A model generated the notes under the pieces. That model was not told the origin of the DNA. It saw only the letters and a program-made list of their open reading frames with translations, and made no database searches. A stretch of DNA of 64,000 nucleotides from positions 39,382 through 103,381 of the forward strand of contig JBKUOG010000013.1 in the NCBI GenBank assembly GCA_046957575.1, read 5' to 3'. Positions 1-7,592 of the stretch are shown piece by piece; positions within the stretch are counted from its first letter, which is position 1; every line of letters starts with the position of its first letter. This DNA is from UMGS1370 sp046957575 (lineage in GTDB: Bacteria > Bacillota > Clostridia > Lachnospirales > Lachnospiraceae). The position numbers were made by a program, and so were the translations under genes.

Positions 1-117
1 AGAAAGGAGACCAAAGAGCTGAAAGAAATCTTAGAAACGCCTATTGGCAGCGTAACCTCTCCAGAAGAGGAAGAACTGTTAAGAAAATATGGGACATCAC
101 CAAAGGAGGATAATTAA
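1..117 (+). CDS. C-terminal tail of an unidentified protein (partial)
   Basis: The first 38 codons of the window form an open frame closed by TAA just before pspA; the start lies outside. The tail is charged and ends with an E-rich stretch and KYGTSPKEDN, with no recognisable domain. The stop codon overlaps the spacer between the AGGAGG site and the ATG of pspA, so the two genes are probably co-transcribed. Nothing here allows a function to be named. Confidence 0.6.
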   Translation, partial: RKETKELKEILETPIGSVTSPEEEELLRKYGTSPKEDN

Positions 118-798
118 ATGGCTGGAATTTTTGAGCGTATTGCGACAATTACCAAAGCAAATGTAAACGAGCTGCTGGATCGGTTTGAGGATCCGGAAAA
201 ATTAGTGGATCAGACTATTGCAGATGCAAAAGTAGAACTGGCCAAAACAAAAAAGGAGTCTCTTTCCGTCCTGGCCAACGAAAAATTGGTAAAAGGGCAG
301 ATGGAAGAAGCGGCTTCTAAGGCGGATGAGTGGCACAGTATTGCTGCAAGGGCATTAAAAGCAGGAAATGAAGAGGATGCCAGAAAAGCACTTCAGATGG
401 AAACGAAATACCGTTCTGAGGCGGAAACAGACAAGGCAACGTATCTGGCAGCCAAAGCTTCGGCTGATAAAATCCGGGAAAAGCTTTGTGAGATGGAAAA
501 AGAAATTACAGACATGGAACAGAAAGCCGCTCAGATCAAGGCAAAAGCGATAACAGCGAAAGCAATTCAGGCCACTGAGAAAATTTCTTCAAAAGGAATC
601 AGCAGAGGTGCATTTGATGCATTTGACCGAATGGAAGAAAAGGCAGACAGGCAGCTTGCAGAGGCAGAGGCGTTGGAGGATTTAAATCAGGACTCTGCTG
701 GTGAAGAGGGAGAAGATTTAATGAAGAAATATTCTGGAAGTGGGAATGCAGATACAGATGATGCCCTCGCAAGACTAAAGGCGGAGTTAGGGATGTAA
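118..798 (+). CDS. pspA: PspA/IM30 family phage-shock protein
   Basis: This 226-residue protein starts MAGIFERI and is almost entirely charged coiled coil with many Lys, Glu and Ala, the layout of the PspA/IM30/Vipp1 (ESCRT-III-like) family. The N-terminal amphipathic helix (about residues 1-20) is the membrane-contact segment in the family. Members form rods or rings on the inner face of the membrane and protect it during envelope stress. The length is typical. A strong AGGAGG site lies 8 bases before the ATG. It follows an unidentified gene and is closed by a weak hairpin terminator, so it is separate from the phosphonate operon downstream. Confidence 0.9.
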   Translation: MAGIFERIATITKANVNELLDRFEDPEKLVDQTIADAKVELAKTKKESLSVLANEKLVKGQMEEAASKADEWHSIAARALKAGNEEDARKALQMETKYRSEAETDKATYLAAKASADKIREKLCEMEKEITDMEQKAAQIKAKAITAKAIQATEKISSKGISRGAFDAFDRMEEKADRQLAEAEALEDLNQDSAGEEGEDLMKKYSGSGNADTDDALARLKAELGM

Positions 799-820
799 AA
801 ATGCTAGAAACCGAGAAAGC

Positions 821-839
821 CTGCCACTGGCAGCTTTTT
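821..839 (+). terminator. Weak intrinsic terminator after pspA
   Basis: CTGCC (821-825) and GGCAG (829-833) form a five-pair stem with a three-base loop, followed by CTTTTT. It is short but well placed 20 bases after the pspA stop. A closely similar hairpin in inverted orientation lies at 7534-7564, beyond the far end of the phosphonate operon. Confidence 0.45.
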
Positions 840-942
840 GCCAAAGAAAGATACAGCGATACTTTGATAGAACAACTCTTATATATCATTTTTGTGCAAA
901 CGTAATTTGTGAGTGGCATAATAATATTTTGAGTTTGCTATT

Positions 943-1275
943 ATGTTTATGAAATTATATTTTCTGCCGATAATTAATACAGATTTTAGAACTGTCAAAA
1001 AAAGATTATCAGGAAGCAGGGAACATGCTTTGCAGTCTATGAAAAATTTTGTAGAACGAGAGCATTATAACACTTATGTTCTCTATGAAGTAATGGGTCC
1101 ATCCAGAGGAGGATTCAGTTTGGCAGATTTCTTAAATTATTTAGCTGTAGTGGAAGGTTTTAAAGAAGAACAGTCTAATAAGTACAGAGTACGTTATATA
1201 AATGCAGACGGTTTGGCAGGACAGAAAATATATGACTATGTGAGAACGATCTCAGAGGAGGATTCAAATGAATAA
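943..1275 (+). CDS. Small protein of unknown function heading the phosphonate operon
   Basis: A 110-residue open frame whose end overlaps the aepX start by eight bases; the aepX ribosome site GGAGG lies inside it. The protein is mixed charged and aromatic (MFMKLYFLP..., then VMGPSRGGFSLADF) and I recognise no family. No good ribosome site precedes the ATG at 943, so the real start may be the in-frame ATG at 949, or the frame may be the remains of a longer gene. The tight overlap with aepX argues that it is translated. I cannot assign a role in phosphonate chemistry. Confidence 0.5.
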   Translation: MFMKLYFLPIINTDFRTVKKRLSGSREHALQSMKNFVEREHYNTYVLYEVMGPSRGGFSLADFLNYLAVVEGFKEEQSNKYRVRYINADGLAGQKIYDYVRTISEEDSNE

Positions 1276-2860
1276 GGCAAAAAGATTTCGTCAGTTATTA
1301 AATGGTGATGGACACTTTTTTTTGATGGAGGCTCATGACGGCTTATCTTCAAAAATTGTGGAGGAAACCGGTTTTCCGGCAATCTGGGCCAGCGGACTTT
1401 CAATTACAGCTTCGCTAGGTGTCAGAGATAACAACGAGATCTCTTACAGCCAGCTTTTAGATGTACTGGAATATATGAATGACGCAACAGATCTTCCTAT
1501 CCTGGTAGATGGGGATACTGGTTATGGAAACTTTAATAATGCCTGCCGTCTGCTGCAGAAATTAGAGCAATTAGGAATCGCAGCAGTTTGCATTGAAGAT
1601 AAAAAATTTCCCAAGACAAATTCATTTTTAGAGACAAAATTAGATGCACTGGCAGATCCGATGGAATTTGCCGGAAAAATCCGCGCTATGAAAGAATCTC
1701 AGAAAAATCCGGATTTTTGTGTAGTGGCAAGATTGGAGTCTTTGATTGTAGGGGCAGGAGTAGAAGATGCCATAAAGCGTGCCAATTTATATCTGGATGC
1801 AGGAGCAGATGCTCTTTTGGTGCATTCCAAGCGTCCTACATCCAAAGAAATTGATGATTTTTTTGCAGCATTTAAACGAGAAGTTCCTATTTTCCTGGTT
1901 CCCACGAAATATTATACAGTTCCAGTAGCACATCTAACAAAGGATAAACGTGTCAAAGGAATTATCTGGGCCAATCACAATATCCGCGCCTGTGTTACTG
2001 CTATGCAGAAAATAAGTAAAACTATCTATGACAATGCTTCTATTGCAGATGTGGAGGGAACCATAGCTTCCGTTGCAGAGATTTTCCGTTTGCAGAAAAA
2101 TGAGGAGTATCTGGAAAAGGAGAAAAAATATCTGCCGTCTTATTCCAACCTGAAAGCAGTGATACTGGCAGCAGGAGGCCCTGGTTCTCTGGATTTTGAT
2201 CGGCCAAAAGCTCTTTTAAAGATGAATGGGAAAAGTATTTTAGAGCATCAGTTGGAAGCAGTCAGGTCAGTAGGAGTGTCTGATATCTCAATTGTAAGGG
2301 GCTATAAAAAAGAAGAAATATGCGTTCCAGGCGTAACCATGATTGATAATGACAAATGGGCTGGCACTGACGTAGCTCATTCTCTTTCACTGGCAGCAGC
2401 AGTAATGGATCGGCCATATCTGGCTTTGTACAGCGACGTATTTTTTAAACGCTATTTGCTGAGAGCGATGTTAGATTATTCCGAAGAAAGTCCCTCTTCT
2501 GATGTAATTTTAGTATGTGTAAAAGAAGACTATATTAACGCTGGATATTATTTGAGATTAAACAAAAAACCAGATGTATTTGGAGATGACAAAGAATTGA
2601 TTATCTCAGAAGTATGTCTGGGAAGAGGCGGAAAAGAAGATGAAACAGCAGTTTATTTCAGCGGTTTGATGATGGTCAATAATTATCAGGCAGCTAACCG
2701 AATTTTAGGGGAAGAGGAAGCAGAACGACTTTCCACTGCAGATTTTATGCGCAGGGCATTAAAAGAAGGGCTTAAGATTTCGGTTATCATGTCTTCTGCA
2801 GAAGCAATTGTGGACATAAACTCTTTAAAGGATCTGATGAAGGCGGGGGAACTGGTATGA
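1268..2860 (+). CDS. aepX: Phosphoenolpyruvate mutase fused to a C-terminal nucleotidyltransferase
   Basis: The N-terminal half (about residues 1-290) is a PEP mutase of the isocitrate-lyase superfamily, which rearranges phosphoenolpyruvate to phosphonopyruvate and makes the C-P bond. The diagnostic EDKKFPKTNS motif is at residues 110-119 and the metal-binding DGDTGYG at 81-87. From about residue 294 a second domain begins with ILAAGG..., DRPKALLK and, later, YSDVFF, the pattern of LicC/PntC-type sugar-phosphate or alkylphosphonate nucleotidyltransferases. In the family such domains load CMP onto phosphonates. The order (mutase first) is the reverse of the fosfomycin enzyme Fom1. The stop overlaps the next start (ATGA), so translation is coupled. 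The mutase call is very secure; the substrate of the second domain is inferred. Confidence 0.93.
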   Translation: MNKAKRFRQLLNGDGHFFLMEAHDGLSSKIVEETGFPAIWASGLSITASLGVRDNNEISYSQLLDVLEYMNDATDLPILVDGDTGYGNFNNACRLLQKLEQLGIAAVCIEDKKFPKTNSFLETKLDALADPMEFAGKIRAMKESQKNPDFCVVARLESLIVGAGVEDAIKRANLYLDAGADALLVHSKRPTSKEIDDFFAAFKREVPIFLVPTKYYTVPVAHLTKDKRVKGIIWANHNIRACVTAMQKISKTIYDNASIADVEGTIASVAEIFRLQKNEEYLEKEKKYLPSYSNLKAVILAAGGPGSLDFDRPKALLKMNGKSILEHQLEAVRSVGVSDISIVRGYKKEEICVPGVTMIDNDKWAGTDVAHSLSLAAAVMDRPYLALYSDVFFKRYLLRAMLDYSEESPSSDVILVCVKEDYINAGYYLRLNKKPDVFGDDKELIISEVCLGRGGKEDETAVYFSGLMMVNNYQAANRILGEEEAERLSTADFMRRALKEGLKISVIMSSAEAIVDINSLKDLMKAGELV

Positions 2861-3918
2861 TTGACACCAAACAGTTTGTGGATGAACTTCTCCTGAGAGG
2901 AATTGAAAAAATTGCAGGAGTACCATGTTCATTTTTAACTTCCTTAATTAATGAAGCGGAAAACAGGGGGATTTATGAACCTTTTGTCAATGAGGGCGAT
3001 GCCATGGCTTATGCGGCCGGATCTCTTTTGGCAGGTCACAGATGTGCGGTTGTGATGCAGAACTCTGGACTATCCAATGCATTATCACCGCTTACATCCT
3101 TAAATGAGTTGTTCGGTTTGGGGACGTTGCTGATTATTGGAAACAGAGGCAAGGATGACGAACCTCAGCACAGAATTATGGCAGGATGTGTAGAGCCATT
3201 TTTGGACGCCGTTGGGATTAACCACATAATGGCAGAAGAAGAGGGGGCTGTTGATCGGGCTTTTGAACATCTTTCTGAAAAAAGCTGTGCCATTCTTGTT
3301 AATGGGAGAACCACCTTTTCACCAGTCTCTTTAAAAAGAGCCTGTGAAGAGTATCATAGATTTCCTCTGCGTTATGATATGCTGAAAGAAGTTTTTAGAG
3401 CATCCAGTCAGTCTGTCGTGGCTACTACAACAGGATTTACCAGCAGAGAGATGTTCTGTGCAGGGGACCGTCCTGAAAATTTCTATATGGTAGGGTCCAT
3501 GGGATGTCTCTCTTCTCTGTCTCTTGGACTGGCAGAAAATGTGAAAGACAGGACTGTGATTGCAGTTGACGGGGACAGCGCCTGCCTTATGAGATTAGGC
3601 GGCTTGTATACGCTGACGCAGAAGAGACCAGATAATCTGCTTTATCTTGTCCTTGATAATGAAAGCAACGAATCTACCGGCGGACAAAGAAACAGCCTTG
3701 GAGACAGCAGACTTTTAGACGTTATGGAGAGTCTGTATCCGACACAGCAGGTTCATTCTCCTGAAGAACTTTTTGAAAAGATTCAGGATTTTCAGAAAAA
3801 ACCGGTTTATACCCAGATTTATGCCAGAATTCGGACTGGAACCATGGAAAATCTTCCAAGACCGGACAGACAGCTTATTTTTGATCAGACCCGTAGATTT
3901 CAGGGGGCAGTTTTATGA
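2857..3918 (+). CDS. aepY: Phosphonopyruvate decarboxylase (ThDP enzyme)
   Basis: 353 residues, typical of AepY/Ppd. It decarboxylates phosphonopyruvate to phosphonoacetaldehyde and pulls the unfavourable mutase reaction forward. The N-terminal half has the pyrimidine-binding pattern VNEGDAMAYAAG, and the C-terminal half has the thiamin-diphosphate motif VDGDSACLMRLGG (about residues 236-248) followed by LDNESNESTGGQ, characteristic of the family. The usual GDG of the ThDP motif reads GDS here; the flanking residues are conserved, so I expect an active enzyme. It overlaps aepX by four bases and the phosphoesterase gene by four. Confidence 0.93.
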   Translation: MIDTKQFVDELLLRGIEKIAGVPCSFLTSLINEAENRGIYEPFVNEGDAMAYAAGSLLAGHRCAVVMQNSGLSNALSPLTSLNELFGLGTLLIIGNRGKDDEPQHRIMAGCVEPFLDAVGINHIMAEEEGAVDRAFEHLSEKSCAILVNGRTTFSPVSLKRACEEYHRFPLRYDMLKEVFRASSQSVVATTTGFTSREMFCAGDRPENFYMVGSMGCLSSLSLGLAENVKDRTVIAVDGDSACLMRLGGLYTLTQKRPDNLLYLVLDNESNESTGGQRNSLGDSRLLDVMESLYPTQQVHSPEELFEKIQDFQKKPVYTQIYARIRTGTMENLPRPDRQLIFDQTRRFQGAVL

Positions 3919-4610
3919 AAATAGCAGTTCTTTCTGATATTCATGGAAACCTTCCTGCCCTTTTAGCAGTTTTAGAAGATTGTACCAGGCAGCATGCAGA
4001 TCGGTTCTGGCTGCTGGGAGATTATGTGGACTATGGAGTTTCCTCCAGAGAGACCGTAAAATTATTGGAACAGCTAGAACCAGAATATGCAATTGCGGGC
4101 AATCATGATGCATGTTTATATTTGCCTTCTGTAAGAAGCAGTCAGACTCCTCATGGAAAACAGGCTTTTTCTTATACAAAAGCATTAGTCGAAAAAGATC
4201 CAGATGCGTTTTTCTGGCTGGAACAGATTGCAGAACATCCGATGATATATCTGGAAAAGCAAAAAACCATGCTGGTACATGGAACAGTCTCGGATCCTTA
4301 CTGGGGGAAATTTCTTCCGGAAGTCCGTGCAGAGGAGGTTTTTTCTGATATGGAAAAGAGGGATGTCCGTCTGCTTCTTGTCGGGCATTCCCATAAAAGT
4401 TTTCTTCTTATTAAAAACGGCAGAAGAATCATAAACCCAGGCAGTGTAGGACAGCCTCGGGATGGTTTTCCAGAAGCATCCTATGCTATTTTAGATGGAG
4501 AATCGGTTACGTTTCGGAGGGTAAGTTATGATATTGATCAGGCGGCTTTGGCAATTAAAGAAGCTGGACTGCCTGAATATTTGTGGCAGCGTTTATATCA
4601 GGGAATATAA
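3915..4610 (+). CDS. Calcineurin-like metallophosphoesterase (YfcE/MJ0936 type)
   Basis: This 231-residue protein carries all the metal-ligand motifs of the small metallophosphoesterase family: SDIHGN (7-12), GDYVDYG (35-41), GNHD (62-65), VHGT, GHSH and the NPGSVGQPRDG signature. Relatives hydrolyse phosphodiesters or phosphomonoesters with Mn or Fe. Its place inside the phosphonate operon, with four-base overlap to aepY, suggests that it acts on a phosphonate or nucleotide intermediate, or removes a pathway by-product. The substrate cannot be read from the sequence. No signal peptide, so it is cytosolic. Confidence 0.85.
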   Translation: MKIAVLSDIHGNLPALLAVLEDCTRQHADRFWLLGDYVDYGVSSRETVKLLEQLEPEYAIAGNHDACLYLPSVRSSQTPHGKQAFSYTKALVEKDPDAFFWLEQIAEHPMIYLEKQKTMLVHGTVSDPYWGKFLPEVRAEEVFSDMEKRDVRLLLVGHSHKSFLLIKNGRRIINPGSVGQPRDGFPEASYAILDGESVTFRRVSYDIDQAALAIKEAGLPEYLWQRLYQGI

Positions 4611-4631
4611 AATCAACAAGGAGGCATTCAA

Positions 4632-5591
4632 ATGCGTGTTTTAATAACAGGAGTAGCAGGTCTTACAGGCTCTTATCTGGTTCGCCAGTGTTTAGAGCAG
4701 GGCGATACCGTAGTCGGAGTGGATGATTTTTTTCGGGGAACAAGGGAAAATATTGAAGATATAATGGAACATGAACGTTTTACCTTTTATGAATGTGATT
4801 TCCGCGATTATATAAAACAGGAATCTGATACAGCCTTTGACGGCATCTATCATCTGGCAGCCATTGTTCCTACCAGATATTTTTATGAAGAACCATGCCT
4901 GACTTATGAAGTCAACTGTCAGGGCGCTTATGAGATTTTTTTATGGGCATTAAAGCATAAGATTCCCCGCTTCATTAATGCATCCAGTTCTGAAATTTAT
5001 GGACATGCTGAAGATTTTCCTACAAAAGAAACCACAAAATCTGTATATGATTCTGTCGAGGATTCTACAAGATGGTCTTATGCTCATGGAAAAATTATGA
5101 CAGAGTATTTGTTCAACCATCATAAAGATGAGATCAAAGTCTGCCATCTTCGCTACGCCAATGTGTATGGGCCTTATGATATTGATGATAACCACGTTAT
5201 TCCTTACATTTTAAATTGTATTGTTCAGGATAAGCCCTGCCATTTAAATGTGAATGCTGGAACCATTGCCCGATCGTTTTTGTATATGGGAGATGGCGCT
5301 GCCGCTACCCGTCTGGCCATGCTGCATATGGAAAGCGGGTTAAGCTATAATGTGGGCAATCCTGAAGAAGTAACGATTCTGGAACTATATGAGATAGCAG
5401 TTGAGGCAGCAAAAGAACTGGGTATATCCTATCGCCACACTCCGATATTTGACATCTCCAGAGCGGGAGATCCTACAAGAAGAGTTCTTGATATTTCAAG
5501 AGCAGGTGAACATTTAGGTTATGCTCCCAAGGTTATGCTGCAGGAGGGAATCAGGAGGACGCTGGAATGGATTATCAAACAGCAGCCATAA
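4632..5591 (+). CDS. NAD-dependent epimerase/dehydratase (extended SDR)
   Basis: A 319-residue extended short-chain dehydrogenase. The NAD site GVAGLTGSYL is at residues 7-16, the catalytic serine region is NASSSEIYG (116-124), and the Tyr-x-x-x-Lys pair is Y150/K154 (SYAHGK). NVYGP and the C-terminal substrate domain resemble nucleotide-sugar epimerases and UDP-glucuronate decarboxylases. AGGAGG precedes the ATG, and the 3' end overlaps the next gene by 25 bases. It could modify a nucleotide-activated sugar that receives a phosphonate, or a nucleotide-activated phosphonate itself; that part is inference. Confidence 0.85.
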   Translation: MRVLITGVAGLTGSYLVRQCLEQGDTVVGVDDFFRGTRENIEDIMEHERFTFYECDFRDYIKQESDTAFDGIYHLAAIVPTRYFYEEPCLTYEVNCQGAYEIFLWALKHKIPRFINASSSEIYGHAEDFPTKETTKSVYDSVEDSTRWSYAHGKIMTEYLFNHHKDEIKVCHLRYANVYGPYDIDDNHVIPYILNCIVQDKPCHLNVNAGTIARSFLYMGDGAAATRLAMLHMESGLSYNVGNPEEVTILELYEIAVEAAKELGISYRHTPIFDISRAGDPTRRVLDISRAGEHLGYAPKVMLQEGIRRTLEWIIKQQP

Positions 5592-6349
5592 TTCTTTGCG
5601 CAGGACTTGGAAGCAGGCTTGGCCTTGCAGAAAAACAAAATAAATGTGCAGTTCCAATCCGGGAGACATCGGCTGTCCAATATGGAGTATCTGCACTTTT
5701 AGATGCAGGGGCAGACGAAGTAATTGCAGTAACAGGATTTGCCAGTGACTCTGTGAGGATGGCGCTTTCAGAATTTATAGAAAGCGGACGAGTTCATCTT
5801 GTTTATAATTCCTGTTATGACAAACATGGATGCAATTATTCTCTGGCCTGCGGAATGGAAGAGGCGGCTGCAAAAAAGGCCGACCGGGTCATAATCGCTG
5901 AAGGAGACTCTCTGCTTTGCAGAGAGTCTATTCAGCAGCTTTTTTGTGCGAATGGCCCAGCGGCTTCTCTGGTGAGAGAGAAATTCTATGTAGACAACAA
6001 AAGAAGTGTAGTTGCCATAGGCTGTAAAAAGAAAATTGTGCGTTATGAGTATGACACACTTCATCGCGGAGACATCCGGATTGGCAGCGGAGAAGAGATT
6101 TTGGGAGAGAGTATGCAGCTTTGGAGTTTTTCAGGCCCGATATTAGAGAAACTGAAAAAAGAACTCTGTACATATAGAATTGCTGCAGATAAAAGTTTGG
6201 ATCCCATGCTGCACTCTGGCGTCTATTCCATTAACCGGATAAATCCAGAACTGGAACCGGTTTTTTCAAAATGGCCAGACCAGTGGATTAACCTTAATAC
6301 TCAGGAAGATTTAAGAAAGGCAGGATTAGCAGAATGGATCAGAAAGTGA
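5567..6349 (+). CDS. Stand-alone nucleotidyltransferase (NTP-transferase fold)
   Basis: 260 residues with the N-terminal nucleotide-binding pattern AAIILCAGLGSRLG at residues 6-19, KCAVPI after it, and an acidic AEGDS metal site near residue 107. This is the GT-A-like fold of LicC, GlmU-N and RfbA enzymes, which couple NTP to a phosphate or phosphonate. It is the second such domain in the operon, the first being the C-terminal half of aepX, so two different substrates may be activated. The start is supported by AGGAGG eight bases upstream inside the epimerase gene. It overlaps the next gene by 16 bases. Confidence 0.8.
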   Translation: MDYQTAAIILCAGLGSRLGLAEKQNKCAVPIRETSAVQYGVSALLDAGADEVIAVTGFASDSVRMALSEFIESGRVHLVYNSCYDKHGCNYSLACGMEEAAAKKADRVIIAEGDSLLCRESIQQLFCANGPAASLVREKFYVDNKRSVVAIGCKKKIVRYEYDTLHRGDIRIGSGEEILGESMQLWSFSGPILEKLKKELCTYRIAADKSLDPMLHSGVYSINRINPELEPVFSKWPDQWINLNTQEDLRKAGLAEWIRK

Positions 6350-7422
6350 TGATTATTGGATATGGAAGTACAGGAAAATATGTATTGGATATGCTGACAA
6401 GACTCCCTGAACTTTCTGGCTGCGAGTTTGTCGTTGTCTCCAGAACAAGCGAAACAGAAGCAGAAAAGCGAATTAACCTTACTTTGGTTTCTGCTGGGAT
6501 TTTTGGAAATTATCCCAAAGTATGCTACCGCTCCTGTGATATAAATCATGTGGAAAATTTAAGCGCTCTGATTAGCGAGGAAGCCCCAAATATCATTGCC
6601 TATACAGGACGATATATGAAGGGATTTAAATATGGAGAGTTTTCTTATCCCAACCAGATTGGTTATGGAGTGTGGACCCCTCTTGCTGTGGTTTTGGTAG
6701 AAAAGCTGATGAGAGCAGTAAAGATGTCAAAGGTCCCTGTCCGCGTAATTAATACAAGCTACGGAGATGCAGTGTCTCCTTTGTTAGCAGCCCATGGACT
6801 GGCGCCATATACCAGTGCCGGAAATTTAAACCATTTGATTCCAAGAATTGCAAGAGCCTACGAGAAATTAAGCGGTCAGTCGGCCAGTCAATGTGATATC
6901 ACATTTGTTGGCTCTCATTATGCAAATACCTATATTTCAAAAGAGGGATCGGCAAAGGGCTCTCCCTGCCTTCTCCACATTGAGGGGAATAACGGCGTCA
7001 AAGAGGAAGAGATCTGGAAGCTTTGTGCAGTTCCTACTGCTTCCGGTCCGGAAAGAAACATCATGATTGCTTCGGATGTGGTAATGCTGATTCGTCTTAT
7101 GCTGGATAAAAGCGGGAAAAGGCAGAAAATCCATGCTCCCGGACCTTTTGGAAAAATCGGCGGCTATCCATTGATTTTTTCCAATGGTCAGATGGAAATT
7201 GATGAAACTCATTTTTCTGCAAAAGAGATGGAGCGGGTAAATGAAGGCAGTCTTTGCTGCGATGGAATAGATAAACTGGATTCAAACGGAATTCATTTTA
7301 CAGATGAAGTAATTGCAAAAATGAAATCTGTTTTTGGAATTGATTATCCAAAAACCCTTGCTCTGGAAGACTGTGAGAAGTTTTCACAAAAGCTGGCAGA
7401 GACTTTGGCTTCACCTCTGTAA
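6334..7422 (+). CDS. Rossmann-fold NAD(P)-binding protein, last gene of the phosphonate operon
   Basis: 362 residues starting MIIGYGSTGKYVLDM, a GxGxxGxxV dinucleotide site, followed by a strand-turn with Ser-Arg (VVSRTSE), which hints at NADP preference. The fold looks like the saccharopine-dehydrogenase or homospermidine-synthase group, but I cannot place it in a named family. The middle has conserved-looking blocks (VINTSYGDAVSPLL, SAGNLNHLIPRI). No transaminase or alcohol dehydrogenase occurs in the operon, so this is a candidate for the step that reduces or reductively aminates phosphonoacetaldehyde or a derivative. That role is a guess from context only. Confidence 0.7.
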   Translation: MDQKVMIIGYGSTGKYVLDMLTRLPELSGCEFVVVSRTSETEAEKRINLTLVSAGIFGNYPKVCYRSCDINHVENLSALISEEAPNIIAYTGRYMKGFKYGEFSYPNQIGYGVWTPLAVVLVEKLMRAVKMSKVPVRVINTSYGDAVSPLLAAHGLAPYTSAGNLNHLIPRIARAYEKLSGQSASQCDITFVGSHYANTYISKEGSAKGSPCLLHIEGNNGVKEEEIWKLCAVPTASGPERNIMIASDVVMLIRLMLDKSGKRQKIHAPGPFGKIGGYPLIFSNGQMEIDETHFSAKEMERVNEGSLCCDGIDKLDSNGIHFTDEVIAKMKSVFGIDYPKTLALEDCEKFSQKLAETLASPL

Positions 7423-7454
7423 AATAGGAAAAAGAACTACTGTAGGATTCCATA

Positions 7455-7483
7455 TTGTTGTTTTTCAAATTTTGTGTTATAAT
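7455..7483 (+). promoter_or_regulatory. SigmaA-type promoter for miaB
   Basis: TTGTTG (7455-7460), a 17-base spacer and TATAAT (7478-7483) lie in the gap between the phosphonate operon and miaB. Transcription would start near 7490 and give a leader of about 100 bases. Confidence 0.55.
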
Positions 7484-7493
7484 CCCACAATGA

Positions 7494-7564
7494 GGAAGGG
7501 AGTTGCCTCCCCTCCTTCTTTGTTGCTAAGCATCCGGAAAAGCTGTCGGTGGCAGGTTTCCCGG
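7494..7564 (+). other. Structured leader of miaB
   Basis: Two hairpins fill the predicted leader. The first pairs 7494-7502 with 7507-7515 (GGAAGGGAG against CTCCCCTCC, one mismatch, TTGC loop) and is followed by a T-rich stretch, so it could terminate or attenuate. The second pairs CCGGAAA (7534-7540) with TTTCCCGG (7557-7564) around an inner CTGTC/GGCAG stem. I could not match it to a known riboswitch class. Confidence 0.4.
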
Positions 7565-7592
7565 CTACAGAAAAAGTGATAGAATAGGCAGG

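Noticed and set aside
7494..7564. Known riboswitch (SAM, preQ1, ZTP, THF, guanidine) before miaB
   Set aside because: The stems and loops do not match the conserved cores I remember for these classes.
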